Counted from the first letter of the stretch, positions 52,968-62,699 are shown. The stretch: DNA of 64,000 bases from CATQHP01 sp965205595 (GCA_965205595.1 CBDBHI010000018.1:62001-126000); one strand, 5' to 3'. Program-made: numbers and translations. The notes: generated by a model not told the origin, from the letters alone.

Positions 52968-53200
52968 AGATCAGCACTGGTCCGGAATCGAGGATTCTTC
53001 ACCTGGGGCGCCTTGTTGCCGATTCCCAACAGATCTCGAAAGTCCAGTGATTTGCCCGTAGCGGGCTCACTTAGCGCCTCATGAATCGCTCGACGGATGG
53101 CCTCGCTCTCAGTCGCAAGCTTGTGCTTTCGCATATAGAGCTCGAGATCTCGCTCTAATTCCGGCGAAAGCGTGAGATTGATCTGCTTCACGTGTCTCAC
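52961..53200 (-). CDS. vapB: VapB-type antitoxin (ribbon-helix-helix)
   Basis: A 79-residue protein with a ribbon-helix-helix start (KQINLTLSPELERDLELYMRK) and a flexible, Pro/Arg-rich C-terminal half (QVKNPRFRTSADLW) that would wrap the toxin. It comes first in the operon and probably represses it. A short palindrome of the operator was not identified. Confidence 0.8.
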   Translation of the reverse strand: MRHVKQINLTLSPELERDLELYMRKHKLATESEAIRRAIHEALSEPATGKSLDFRDLLGIGNKAPQVKNPRFRTSADLW

Positions 53201-53277
53201 TATACACGTCCGACCGTGCGGTCCCGCGCGTAAGCGGCGGCAGCGTCTAACCGGCCGCCAACGATCGATTTATCGAT

Positions 53278-54678
53278 CTAATCGCCAGAAATCGAAACCA
53301 GCGGCTCGGCCGCCGGCTGAATCTGCGACAGCACACTCGCGGCGTCTTCCTCGCTAAACGATGCCAGCTCTTCAGAAATATTCATCGAGCAGAAATTGGG
53401 TCCGCACATCGAGCAGAATTTCGCTTCCTTGTAGCCCTCTTCCGGCAGCGTCTCGTCGTGCATCGAGCGCGCCGTTTCCGGATCGAGCGACAACTCAAAC
53501 TGCCGCTCCCAATCGAATTCAAACCGCGCCTTCGACAGTGCGTCGTCCCAAGCACGCGCGCCCGGACGGTGGCGAGCCACATCCGCCGCGTGAGCCGCGA
53601 TCTTGTAAGCGATCAACCCCTGTTTGACGTCTTCTTTATTCGGAAGTCCAAGGTGCTCTTTAGGGGTCACGTAGCAAAGCATCGCAGCGCCGTGCCAGCC
53701 GATCATCGCCGCGCCAATCGCGGAAGTAATGTGGTCGTACCCCGGAGCGATATCAGTCACCAGCGGCCCTAAGGTATAGAACGGAGCCTCGTGGCAAAGT
53801 TCCATCTCCTTGTCGACTTGCAATTTGATCTCGTCGAGCGGGATGTGCCCGGGCCCTTCAATCATCACCTGCACGTCGTACTTCCAGGCGATCTTGGTCA
53901 GCTCGCCAAGTGTCTTCAGCTCCGCGAACTGCGCCTCGTCCGAAGCGTCGGCAATCGACCCCGGCCGCAATCCGTCACCCAGCGAAAAGCTGACGTCGTA
54001 CTTCTGGAAAATCTTGCACATCTCCTCGAAGTTCTCATAAAGCAAATTCTGCTTATGGTGCTTCACCATCCACTCGGCCAGCAGCGAGCCGCCTCGGCTA
54101 ACGATGCCGGTTACGCGCTTGACGGCCATCGGGACATACTGGATCAGCACTCCGGCGTGGATCGTCATGTAATCGACGCCCTGCTCGGCCTGCTCTTCGA
54201 TCACGTCGCGCATGATGGGCCAGGTGAGGTCTTCGATGCGGCCGTTGACTCGCGTGAGTGCCTCGTAAATCGGCACCGTTCCAATCGGCACCGGCGACGC
54301 ACGAATGATTGCCTCGCGGATCCGCCGAATATCGCCACCGGTCGAGAGATCCATTACCGTGTCGGCGCCGTATTTCACCGAGTACTGCAACTTTTCAAGC
54401 TCTTCGTCGATGTTCGACGTCGTTGCCGAGTTGCCGATGTTGGAGTTGATCTTGCACTTCGAGGCAACGCCGATACACATTGGCTCGAGATTGGGGTGAT
54501 TGATATTGGCGGGAATAATCATCCGCCCACGAGCCACCTCTTCGCGGATCTCGTCGGCCGGGATCCCCTCGCGTTTCGCGATGTACTCCATCTCCTCGGT
54601 GGTCACGCCACGACGGGCGTAATACATCTGTGTCCGCACCGAGTCACTCTGCCGCTTGGCTACCCATTCCGCTCTCAT
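53278..54678 (-). CDS. thiC: Phosphomethylpyrimidine synthase ThiC
   Basis: A 466-residue radical-SAM-like enzyme that turns aminoimidazole ribotide into the pyrimidine of thiamine. The C-terminal cluster motif CxxCxxxxC is at residues 422, 425 and 430 (FCSMCGPNFCSM). Other marks are the MTIHAGV segment, GTVPIYEAL and GPGHIPL. It is shorter than E. coli ThiC (about 630), as in many other bacteria that lack the N-terminal extension. The 150-base leader shows no TPP riboswitch core, so regulation is not visible. No other thi gene is in the window. Confidence 0.96.
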   Translation of the reverse strand: MRAEWVAKRQSDSVRTQMYYARRGVTTEEMEYIAKREGIPADEIREEVARGRMIIPANINHPNLEPMCIGVASKCKINSNIGNSATTSNIDEELEKLQYSVKYGADTVMDLSTGGDIRRIREAIIRASPVPIGTVPIYEALTRVNGRIEDLTWPIMRDVIEEQAEQGVDYMTIHAGVLIQYVPMAVKRVTGIVSRGGSLLAEWMVKHHKQNLLYENFEEMCKIFQKYDVSFSLGDGLRPGSIADASDEAQFAELKTLGELTKIAWKYDVQVMIEGPGHIPLDEIKLQVDKEMELCHEAPFYTLGPLVTDIAPGYDHITSAIGAAMIGWHGAAMLCYVTPKEHLGLPNKEDVKQGLIAYKIAAHAADVARHRPGARAWDDALSKARFEFDWERQFELSLDPETARSMHDETLPEEGYKEAKFCSMCGPNFCSMNISEELASFSEEDAASVLSQIQPAAEPLVSISGD

Positions 54679-54825
54679 CGTGTTGAACCTCCAAGGCTCG
54701 GCTGGCGCGCCGTAGCCCCATTATGTCACCGCCCAGCGAGCCGACTAGAGCCCACAAGGATATTCCATCCAAATATGTCTTGAACTTTGCCGCTAGATGC
54801 GCGATCCTAATGGGCTTCGTTGAGC

Positions 54826-55779
54826 ATGCAGGTACGCGTTTTCTATCACGACCGCTGTTTTGACGGTGCCTGCTCCGCCGCTCTTTTCTCGAGCTACGTA
54901 CGCCGCAAATTTGCTCCAAGCGCAAATATCGTTCGCACCGGCCTTTTCCATCGCGCTGAACAGTTGTTCGACGAGAGCTTATTCGACTCTGACGAACACG
55001 CTATCGTCGATTTCAAGTACTCACCGAGTGACCGCGTGACTTGGTGGTTCGACCATCACCAGAGCGCATTTCTGTCGGAGGCCGACGCCGAACACTACCG
55101 CCGCGACACCTCGGGCCGGAAGTTTTACGACGCCGCTTACAAGTCATGTACAAAGTTCATCGCCGACATTCTTCGCGAAAAGTTTGCATTTGATAGCTCT
55201 CACATGAAGCGCCTGATTTACTGGGCCGACATCATCGACGGCGCACAGTATGAAAGCGCTAAAGCCGCGATCGAAATGTCGCATGCCGCGATGAAGCTGA
55301 CCCTGATCTTCGAGTCGGCCGAGGAGAACGTCACCAGCGCGGTGATCCCGCTACTCGAGACGGAGTCGTTTGAGGATATCGTTGCCCGTCCAGAATACGC
55401 TTCGGTGTTCGAGCAGTTGTTCGAGCGTCACATGCAGTCGATTGATGTAATCCGCGAGCGCGCCGAGTATCGCGACGGCGTGGTCTACTTCGACTTGGTG
55501 GATACGAAGCTCGCCGGGTACAACAAATTCGTCCCCTACTTTTTATTCCCCGAGAGCACCTACACCGTGTCCGTACTGGACGGTGGGTTTCGCGCCAAAA
55601 TTTCCGTTGGCTCGAACCCCTGGTCGCGGTCCGATCCAGACCACAACCTCGCTAACTTATGCGAAAGCTACGGTGGCGGCGGCCACGCCCGAGTGGGCGC
55701 TATCAGCTACGGCGCCAACGAATTCGAACGAGCCCGTGAAACCGCCGCTGAAATCGTGAAGACGCTGTCTGCTGCTTAA
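54826..55779 (+). CDS. DHH/DHHA1-family phosphoesterase
   Basis: A 317-residue protein from ATG 54826 (TTG 54820 possible). The DHH parts are HDRCFDGACSAAL (motif I), a DFKYS (motif II) and DHHQSAF (motif III); the DHHA1 end is NLANLCESYGGGGHARVGA. Such enzymes cleave phosphodiesters (nano-RNA, c-di-AMP or related). It is divergent from thiC with about 150 bases between; the substrate is unknown, and it is not RecJ by length. Confidence 0.9.
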   Translation: MQVRVFYHDRCFDGACSAALFSSYVRRKFAPSANIVRTGLFHRAEQLFDESLFDSDEHAIVDFKYSPSDRVTWWFDHHQSAFLSEADAEHYRRDTSGRKFYDAAYKSCTKFIADILREKFAFDSSHMKRLIYWADIIDGAQYESAKAAIEMSHAAMKLTLIFESAEENVTSAVIPLLETESFEDIVARPEYASVFEQLFERHMQSIDVIRERAEYRDGVVYFDLVDTKLAGYNKFVPYFLFPESTYTVSVLDGGFRAKISVGSNPWSRSDPDHNLANLCESYGGGGHARVGAISYGANEFERARETAAEIVKTLSAA

Positions 55780-55800
55780 TCGCGCGATTTTGGACACGGG

Positions 55801-56601
55801 CTAAGATCCGACGATCGCAATTCCCGAAGCGTTCGCGGCCGCTATCAACTCATCCATTTCAAGTAAGAGCGTCTTTCCTGCGGACACCGACACCGCCGTC
55901 GCCCCGGCTTCTTTCATTTTTCGAATCGTCCCGGGCCCAATAACCGGCACGTCGAAACGCATGTCCTGGTTCGGCTTAGCGACCTTGACGAGCGTAAGCT
56001 TGCGGCCATTCGCCAACTCGCCCGCACGCAGCAAGGTAGCGTCGGTGCCCTCCATCGCCTCCACGGCAACACAAGCCTGCTCGCAAATCACAACGCTTTG
56101 CCCGATGTCGAACCCCGCAAGCGCGTTCGCGACGTTCAAACCGTAATCAATGTTTGCGCGTTCCTCTTGAGAAGGGTCACGCTTGGTGGCCGCGCCTTTC
56201 CGCGCCAGGAAAGGCCCTAACAGGCGGGTCGAGTCGAGCAGCGTGATCCCCTCGTCCTCAAGCAAGTTCGCAACCGCCCCCAGCAACGAATCGGTATTTT
56301 TTCGCCGCAATGACGCCAGCAGTTTCACCAACCGCCAGTCCGGCCGAATCGCGGAAAAAATCTGCTTGTGCTGGACACGGCCGGCCATCACGGCCTCGCT
56401 CACGTCGGCTTGGTGAAATATATCGATCAGCTTCGATAGCTGCCCCAGCGAAATCCAGTGGCAGCTACGCGATTGCTTCTCAACTTCCGGGGACGCCTCT
56501 TCCTTGATCGCGATCGTGACGATCTCATGGCCTTCGCGCCGCGCCGACTCAAGCACCATCAGCGGGAAACTCCCGCCGCCGGCGATCAAGCCGTACTTCA
56601 T
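55801..56601 (-). CDS. lpxI: UDP-2,3-diacylglucosamine pyrophosphatase LpxI
   Basis: A 266-residue enzyme that makes lipid X in lipid A synthesis, the LpxI type that replaces LpxH in many bacteria. Conserved features: GLIAGGGSFP (start), GRVQHKQIF (middle), ATKRDPSQEERANIDYGL, and CVAVEAMEGTDATLLRAG (C-terminal domain). It overlaps lpxA by four bases (ATGA), so the genes are coupled. Confidence 0.95.
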   Translation of the reverse strand: MKYGLIAGGGSFPLMVLESARREGHEIVTIAIKEEASPEVEKQSRSCHWISLGQLSKLIDIFHQADVSEAVMAGRVQHKQIFSAIRPDWRLVKLLASLRRKNTDSLLGAVANLLEDEGITLLDSTRLLGPFLARKGAATKRDPSQEERANIDYGLNVANALAGFDIGQSVVICEQACVAVEAMEGTDATLLRAGELANGRKLTLVKVAKPNQDMRFDVPVIGPGTIRKMKEAGATAVSVSAGKTLLLEMDELIAAANASGIAIVGS

Positions 56602-57374
56602 TTCACGAAACCCCGCTGCGACTTCTCGATGAAGTCTAGTACCCGCCGCAGCTGCTGGCCGCCCCGCACTTCGGCGTAAATGCGCTCCAGCGCTTGATCG
56701 GTGTTTAACCCCGACTTCGTCAAGATACGAAATGCCTTGTGTAACTCCTGCACTTCTTCTTTCGAGAAACCCCGCCGCTCTAGGCCGACCTTGTTCACTC
56801 CAAACGTTTTCGCCCCACGTTCGGTGATGACCAGGGCGAAGGGCAAGACATCCTGCGTAATTACGCTGTAGCCGCCGATGTAGGAGTGCCCGCCGATCAC
56901 ACAGAACTGGTGCACCCCACAGTGCGCCCCGACCACGGCGTAGTCTTCGACGGTCACATGCCCGCCCAGCGTCGCGCCGTGCGACAGGATGCAGCTCGAC
57001 CCCACCAAGCAGTCATGCGCTACATGCGCGTAAGCCTGCAGCAAGTTATCGTCACCAATCGCGGTCAAGGCGCCGCCGCCCTCCGTTCCGCGGTGGATGG
57101 TACAAAATTCGCGAATTTGATTGCGATCGCCGATGCGCGTCTGCGAGCGTTCGCCGTGATACTTCAAATCCTGCGGCGCTACACCAACCGTGGAGTACGG
57201 GTAGAAAACGTTCTCGGAACCAATAGTCAAGGGCCCTTCGGCGAAAACATGCGCCATTAGCCGGGTAGCAGGGCCGACAGTAACGTCCGCGCCCACAACA
57301 CAATACGGACCGATCTCGGCGCTGTCGTCGATCTTCGCTGCTCGATCAATCTGCGCGCTGGGGTGAATCGCCAT
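56598..57374 (-). CDS. lpxA: UDP-N-acetylglucosamine acyltransferase LpxA
   Basis: A 258-residue acyltransferase from ATG 57374 (a longer frame to 57428 is not supported), first step of lipid A synthesis. The left-handed beta-helix of hexapeptide repeats begins with IHPSAQIDRAAKIDDSAEIG and holds the catalytic His in HVAHDCLVG; the C-terminal helical part has GVNKVGLERRGFS. It lies between fabZ and lpxI in one operon. Confidence 0.96.
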   Translation of the reverse strand: MAIHPSAQIDRAAKIDDSAEIGPYCVVGADVTVGPATRLMAHVFAEGPLTIGSENVFYPYSTVGVAPQDLKYHGERSQTRIGDRNQIREFCTIHRGTEGGGALTAIGDDNLLQAYAHVAHDCLVGSSCILSHGATLGGHVTVEDYAVVGAHCGVHQFCVIGGHSYIGGYSVITQDVLPFALVITERGAKTFGVNKVGLERRGFSKEEVQELHKAFRILTKSGLNTDQALERIYAEVRGGQQLRRVLDFIEKSQRGFVK

Positions 57375-57382
57375 CGCGAGAT

Positions 57383-57834
57383 CTAGCCTGGCGTCGATTC
57401 CTGGGACGGTCGGTCCGCAATGGTACACATGAGCACTGCTTCGGCCGCCACACGATCACCCACAAATGCCCGACCCCTCATCTTGATGACGCCGGCGCGC
57501 TTGCGCAGGATGTCCAGTTCCAGACGCAGCTGGTCTCCCGGCACAACCGGCGAGCGAAATCGGCACTCGTCGATTGAAGCAAAAATACCAACTTATTCTT
57601 GCGGTCTTCGATTCCCTTGAGAGCCAAGACGCCACCGCACTGTGCCATCGACTCAACGATCAACACACCCGGCATCACGGGGAAACCTGGAAAATGTCCG
57701 TCGAAGAAATGCTCGTTCGCCGTTACGTTCTTGAGACCGACCACGCGTTTGTCGCTGATCTCCAGAATGCGGTCGACCAGCAGCATGGGGTAGCGATGCG
57801 GCAGGATGTCTTTGATTTGGTTGACGTCAAGCAT
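57383..57834 (-). CDS. fabZ: 3-hydroxyacyl-ACP dehydratase FabZ, frame break in a T run
   Basis: A FabZ homologue of about 150 residues if one base is restored. From ATG 57834 the frame shows MLDVNQIKDILPHRYP, the catalytic His/Glu pair in FDGHFPGFPVMPGVLIVE, then KLVF. At a run of five T (plus strand A at 57581-57585) the frame slips: adding one T restores FFASIDECRFRSPVVPGDQL and an intact C-terminus ending at the TAG at 57383. Without it, translation ends early in nonsense. FabZ makes the unsaturated fatty acyl precursors for phospholipid and, next to lpxA, lipid A. Since fabZ is normally essential, a read error is more likely than true loss. No ribosome site precedes the ATG. Confidence 0.92.
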
Positions 57835-57838
57835 AGAC

Positions 57839-57864
57839 AAAAAAAGCAGGCCTGATGGCCTGCT
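57839..57864 (-). terminator. Intrinsic terminator abutting the fabZ start
   Basis: On the minus strand a perfect eight-pair stem (AGCAGGCC/GGCCTGCT around ATCA) is followed by seven T residues ending four bases before the fabZ ATG. It probably ends the EamA transcript. It leaves no room for a normal ribosome site for fabZ, so fabZ may be leaderless or translated from a start inside the structure. Confidence 0.75.
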
Positions 57865-57879
57865 ACGCGTAAGGCGAAA

Positions 57880-58858
57880 TTATAGCATCGGGTTCGCGTC
57901 GCTAGGCAGCTTTTTGAATTGCCGAACCTTCCAGTGGCTCGACTTCAAAGCTCTCGCGACGCCTCTCAAGAGTGACAAGTAAGATACCAGCGCGACAGCG
58001 CCAACTCCGATCATAAGTGCGGGCGGCACTGACTCGCCGTAGATCAAAGCACTGAATGTCACACCGAAAATCGGAGTGGGGAAAACAAATACGGAGAGCA
58101 GCCCCGGGGAGTGCGCCTCTAACAATCACACCCACAAGATAAAAGCGACGCCGACTACTAGGAACGAACAGTACAGAGAAGACACGATCACTCGCGTAGT
58201 CAACGGCCCGACCAACATGGGCTCACTGACCACGGCACAAACCAAAAACACGGGTAGTGAAAAACCAACCTGCCAGAATATTGTCTTTGTCGATTCGACG
58301 TGCTGCCCCAAACGCTGCGTGTAAACCATCCGCCCGCCGATTACGACCGCGGTCGCGATAGCCAGAACATTGCCCAGCGTGGGATACCGCGCGAGCGATG
58401 CGTCCGGCTTGCCGAGCAACACGATCCCAACGCCAACGAATGGCACCGCCAATCCGGCCACACGCATGCGGGAGAGCCGATCGCCAGGCACAAAATGATG
58501 CGAAATGATGTTGATAAATATCGGCGCGGCGTTCAGTAACACCGCCGCAAACGCCGCCGACGTCAGACTGATACTGATGTTCAACAGGATAATCTGAAAA
58601 CCAAAGAAGGCCCCGAGAACCATCAAGGGACGCCACTCACCCCGGCTTCGGCCGCACAGATAGTCCGCCAAAATGGGCCCACAGCCAGACTATCGGCCAC
58701 CCCAACAACAGTCGCCAGAAAGCGCTCCAAATTGGAGGGAACGCCTCCAGCGCAACTTTGATCCCGACGATGTTCAAACCCCACATCGCCGACATCAGCA
58801 GCGCAATCAGGGCCGCGCGAGGCCCAACCTTTTTAAACGTCGTAGCGGTATTCGTCAC
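57880..58858 (-). pseudogene. EamA-family transporter, broken in two places
   Basis: A 325-residue EamA/DMT-type transporter when repaired. It has two defects. At 58639 one extra base breaks the frame between SVRPKPG and EWRPLMVLG. At 58126-58128 an in-frame TGA stands between WV and LLEAHSPG, where relatives have a Trp (WFWLLRRHSAG), so a TGG-to-TGA change is likely. The rest of the ten-helix pattern is clear. It overlaps the second EamA gene by four bases. It is read as a pseudogene, but sequencing errors could explain one or both defects. Confidence 0.85.
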
Positions 58859-59781
58859 GCCGGGGCCTGCGAACGTTTCGAGCGCGTCACGATCAATATT
58901 CCCAGCGCCACCGCCGCCGCGCCGACCACCAGCCGCCCGGTTATGGCTTCGCCGAAAATGAATGCCGCCAGGACTACTCCAAAAATCGGCACACTAAAGC
59001 CAAACATCGCCAAATTGCCCGCGCTATGCTTCTGCAGCAGCGCCGTCCACGCCACGAAGCAGAACCCGGCCACTACAATCGCCTGATAGACGATCGCCAA
59101 AACCGGTTCATAGCTAAGCGGTTGCAGCAAAGGGACCTCGAACGTAACGGCCAGAAGAAGGAAGATCGGCAGACTGAGAACCATCTGCCAGATGACGGGA
59201 CGGAGAGGATCCATTCCCTGCACTAAGTGTTGCGTATAGACCAAGCGAATTGCCAGCAATAGGGCCGATATCAGCATTAGAAAATTGCCGAGTAAGGGGT
59301 TTGACGCAAGAGCCGCGTCAGGCTGTCCGAGTGCGACGTATGAGATGCCGCCGAACGCCATCGTTAGGCCAAACAGCCGCTTCGCAGTCAATTGGTCGTC
59401 GGCAACAAAGAAGTGGCTGATCAAATTCACCATCACCGGGTTCGCGTTTAGCAAAATCACCGCATATGCCGGCGAAGTGAAATTCACGCCAAGGTTAAAT
59501 ATGGAAATCTGAGCCGAGAACAGCACCGTCAGCCCTAGCATCTTTACGTAGTGCTCGCGCTCTAAGAGCACCGGCTGGGATCGCATCCAGGCCCAACACA
59601 CAACCGCCAAAGCGGCGAGAGCCATTCGCCAAAACGCGCTCCAGAAGGGCGGAATCGCCGCCAGCCCGACCTTGATCGCGACGATATTGCCGCTCCAGAA
59701 AAAGCTGATGAGCAGGGCGAATAGCCCGATCCGCAAGGTTACCGGCTGAGTTGTAGATAACTTAAACGACCCCCGCTTCAT
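58855..59781 (-). CDS. EamA/DMT-family transporter
   Basis: A 308-residue membrane protein with ten helices and the two EamA repeats (FWSGNIVAIKVGLAAIPPFW, AWTALLQKHSAGNLAM). It starts at ATG 59781, four bases before the stop of the FAD/Fe-S gene, so it is co-transcribed and translation-coupled. Family members export or import metabolites such as amino acids or organic acids; a carboxylate linked to the upstream oxidase is possible. It is about 50 percent similar by eye to the broken copy downstream, an apparent tandem duplication. Confidence 0.93.
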   Translation of the reverse strand: MKRGSFKLSTTQPVTLRIGLFALLISFFWSGNIVAIKVGLAAIPPFWSAFWRMALAALAVVCWAWMRSQPVLLEREHYVKMLGLTVLFSAQISIFNLGVNFTSPAYAVILLNANPVMVNLISHFFVADDQLTAKRLFGLTMAFGGISYVALGQPDAALASNPLLGNFLMLISALLLAIRLVYTQHLVQGMDPLRPVIWQMVLSLPIFLLLAVTFEVPLLQPLSYEPVLAIVYQAIVVAGFCFVAWTALLQKHSAGNLAMFGFSVPIFGVVLAAFIFGEAITGRLVVGAAAVALGILIVTRSKRSQAPA

Positions 59782-62699
59782 GCGGGTCCTTCGACCGAAT
59801 CCCTCAGAATTTCCACCACGTGTCGAGGCCGCCGGCTGGTGAAGTGGTCGATCTGCTGTCGGCACGACACACCCGTAACAGCGATCTCGGTTTCCGCCTG
59901 TGCCGATTCCACTGCCGGAAAAAGCCGCTCAGCGCCGATCTTCTCGGAGATTTCGTAGTGACCCTTTTCAAACCCAAACGAGCCCGCCATTCCGCAGCAA
60001 CCCGAGTTGACTTCTTCAACGGTCTGACCCGGTACCAAGCGCAACGCATCGAGGCTGGGCTTCGAACCAATGTGCGCCTTTTGATGGCAATGCCCGTGGA
60101 ATAGGACCTTGCGCTCGGTAGTTTTCAACGGTAGGTCGAGCTTGCCCTCGGCGGCGAGTTTGACCAAGAACTCGTCGAGCATCCAAGCATTTGCCGCGAC
60201 CTTTTTCGGTGCCTCGCCCGGGATAAGCTCGGCGTACTCGTCGCGCAACGTCAGTAAACAACTCGGCTCGCAGCCGACCACTGGAACCCCCGCGTCGGCG
60301 TACTGTTCAAACTCTCGAACGTTATGCTGTGCAACCTCGCGCGCATCTTCAATCAATCCTTTTGAAAGCATCGGCCGCCCGCAGCATTTCTTTTCAGCGA
60401 GATGCACTTCAAGGCCGGCCGCCTCCAACACCTCGACGGCGGCCCGGCCCACCTCGGGGTAGTTGTAGTTCAAAAAACAATCGTCGAATAAGACGACGCT
60501 ACCGTTCTTACCCGAGCGCGGTCCCGGCTGCCTTGACCCGAACCACTTGCCAAAAGTTTGCGCCGCAAACGGCGGCAAATCGCGGCGGCGATCCACGTCG
60601 AGGATTTTCTCGTTTAGCCATTTCACCGGCGCCAGCGAGGCACCCCAATTTGCCAGGCCCGAAACCTTGCAACCTAGCCGATAGAGCTTTTCGACATGCC
60701 CAAACGCCTTCGCCTTCAACGGGGTGCCGTGTTCGGCGTAGTAGTGTGAAAGCCACTCGTACTTGATCTTCGCCAGATCGACGTTCGACGGACACTCCTT
60801 CTTGCAGGCCTTGCATTCAAGACAAAGGTCGAGCACGTCGTACATGCGCTTAGACGTGAATTCTTCCGGCGGTAGCGTACCTGAAATCGCCGCTCGCAAG
60901 GCGTTGGCGCGGCCGCGGGTTGAGTGCTCCTCGTCCATCGTGGCGTGGTACGACGGGCACATCGTGCCCACCTCGCGCTTGCGGCAGACGCCCGCGCCGT
61001 TGCACATTTCTATCGCCCGCGCGAAGCCGCCTTCGATTGAAAAATCAAGTTTCGTCTTGATCTTGATGGTCTTGTAGTCCCCGCCCCAGCGAAGGTTTTC
61101 GTTCAACTCCGGCGCATTGACGACTTTGCCCGGGTTGAGAATGTTGTCGGGATCAAATGCATTCTTGAGTTCGAGGAAGCCCTTATAAATCTCGTCCCCG
61201 AACAACCACTTGTTGTACTTGCTGCGCGCGATACCGTCACCATGCTCGCCCGACATCGAGCCACCGTGATCCATCACAAGCCCGAAAACTTCGTCCGCGA
61301 TGGTGGCCATTTTCTTGACCTCGGAGTGCTCTTTCATGTTGACCATCGGCCGTACATGCAGGCAGCCGACGGACACGTGACCGTAATAGCCTCCGTGCGC
61401 ATCGTGCTTTTCGAGAATGTCGCGGAACCCCTTCAGGAACTGACCCATCTTCTCGATCGGTACGGCTGGATCTTCGACGAAAGCGATCGGTTTGTGATCG
61501 CCCTTCACGGACATCAAAATTCCGAGTGCCTCTTTTCGCACGCCCCAGATCTCAGCCTGCTTCGTCGGGTCGGTAACGGCGAGGTACCCGAAACCATGGT
61601 TCTTGGCGCTTAGGATTCCACGCAATCGCTCGATTTTCGACGCGACCTCGGCATCGCTTTCGCCATAGTATTCGACCACCATCAGCGCCTCAGCGCCTTC
61701 GGCGACAAAACCCATCTTGTCTTTGAAGGTCGGATTCGTTAGCGCCTTGCCGAGGATAAAGTCGTCGATCAACTCGGCCGCCGATGGCTCGGTCGCGATG
61801 ATCTCTTGGGCCGAGTCGACGGCGTCGAACACCGATTTGTAGTGCACGACCAAGATGCCCTTCACCTTGGGCATCCTCACGATCCGCATCTTCGCCTCGG
61901 TAACGACGGCGAGCGTGCCCTCGCATCCGACAACCACTCGCGAGAGGTTGAGCGGTCCCGGCCGACTCGAGTAGCCGGCGCCGTATTGATCGCCATTGAC
62001 GACAAGTTCGTCGAGGTTGTAACCGCTTACGCGGCGCAAGATTTGCGGAAACTTCGCAAGCACCTCATCGCGGTAGCGTTCACCAAGTCCGGGTAAATCG
62101 CGGTACAGCTTGCCCGGAATGCCATCGCCGCGACCGAGCGATTCCAGTTGGCCGTTGGCCAGAGGCCGCAACCAAGCATCGGTTCCGTCGGCAAACACGC
62201 AGCGCAATTCCATGACGTGGTCGATCGTCTTGCCATAGAGAATCGAGTGCGACCCGGCCGAGTTGTTGCCGATCATGCCGCCAATCGTCCCGCGGCTCGA
62301 CGACGAAGTATTCGGCCCAAACATGTACCCGTAGGGCTTGAGGTGCCGCCCCAGTTGGTCCTGCACAACTCCGGGCTGGATGCGAACCCACTCCTCCTCG
62401 ATATTCGTTTCGAGGATGCCGTTCATATACTTGGCGAAATCGATATGGACCGCTTCGCCCACCGTCTGGCCCGACAAGCTCGTGGCACCGCCACGCGGCA
62501 GGATCGGCACTTTGTGCCGCGAGCAAATGTTTAGCAGATCTTTAACGTCGCCGTGATGTTTAGGGATCACCGCGCCGATCGGCTCGATCTGCCAGACCGA
62601 CGCGTCGGTCGAGTACATGATCTTCGAGTAAGTATCGAAGCGCACCTCACCTTCGATTTGGCGGGAAATTTGGTCGGCGAGATCGTTCGGGTAAGGCAT
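59778..62699 (-). CDS. FAD-linked 2-hydroxyacid oxidase fused to Fe-S domain (GlcD-GlcF type)
   Basis: A 973-residue protein from ATG 62699 (ATG 62732 is possible). The N-terminal half is a FAD oxidase of the PCMH/GlcD type (ILPRGGATSLSGQTVGEAV, then VVGCEGTLAVVTEAKMRI). The second half holds two 4Fe-4S motifs (CNGAGVCRKREVGTMCPSYH; CLECKACKKECPSNVD) and two CCG-type Cys/His motifs (EKKCCGRPML and CEPSCLLTLRDEY; SGCCGMAGSFG), as in GlcF and LldE. Such fusions oxidise D-lactate or glycolate and pass electrons to the membrane. It overlaps a DMT transporter that could carry the substrate. Confidence 0.9.
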   Translation of the reverse strand: MPYPNDLADQISRQIEGEVRFDTYSKIMYSTDASVWQIEPIGAVIPKHHGDVKDLLNICSRHKVPILPRGGATSLSGQTVGEAVHIDFAKYMNGILETNIEEEWVRIQPGVVQDQLGRHLKPYGYMFGPNTSSSSRGTIGGMIGNNSAGSHSILYGKTIDHVMELRCVFADGTDAWLRPLANGQLESLGRGDGIPGKLYRDLPGLGERYRDEVLAKFPQILRRVSGYNLDELVVNGDQYGAGYSSRPGPLNLSRVVVGCEGTLAVVTEAKMRIVRMPKVKGILVVHYKSVFDAVDSAQEIIATEPSAAELIDDFILGKALTNPTFKDKMGFVAEGAEALMVVEYYGESDAEVASKIERLRGILSAKNHGFGYLAVTDPTKQAEIWGVRKEALGILMSVKGDHKPIAFVEDPAVPIEKMGQFLKGFRDILEKHDAHGGYYGHVSVGCLHVRPMVNMKEHSEVKKMATIADEVFGLVMDHGGSMSGEHGDGIARSKYNKWLFGDEIYKGFLELKNAFDPDNILNPGKVVNAPELNENLRWGGDYKTIKIKTKLDFSIEGGFARAIEMCNGAGVCRKREVGTMCPSYHATMDEEHSTRGRANALRAAISGTLPPEEFTSKRMYDVLDLCLECKACKKECPSNVDLAKIKYEWLSHYYAEHGTPLKAKAFGHVEKLYRLGCKVSGLANWGASLAPVKWLNEKILDVDRRRDLPPFAAQTFGKWFGSRQPGPRSGKNGSVVLFDDCFLNYNYPEVGRAAVEVLEAAGLEVHLAEKKCCGRPMLSKGLIEDAREVAQHNVREFEQYADAGVPVVGCEPSCLLTLRDEYAELIPGEAPKKVAANAWMLDEFLVKLAAEGKLDLPLKTTERKVLFHGHCHQKAHIGSKPSLDALRLVPGQTVEEVNSGCCGMAGSFGFEKGHYEISEKIGAERLFPAVESAQAETEIAVTGVSCRQQIDHFTSRRPRHVVEILRDSVEGPA

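Noticed and set aside
54679..54825. TPP riboswitch before thiC
   Set aside because: The conserved CTGAGA and ACCTGAT core words are absent from the leader.
58126..58128. In-frame TGA in the EamA gene as a second selenocysteine
   Set aside because: Relatives have Trp or another hydrophobic residue there, no redox motif surrounds it, and the same gene has another frame error.
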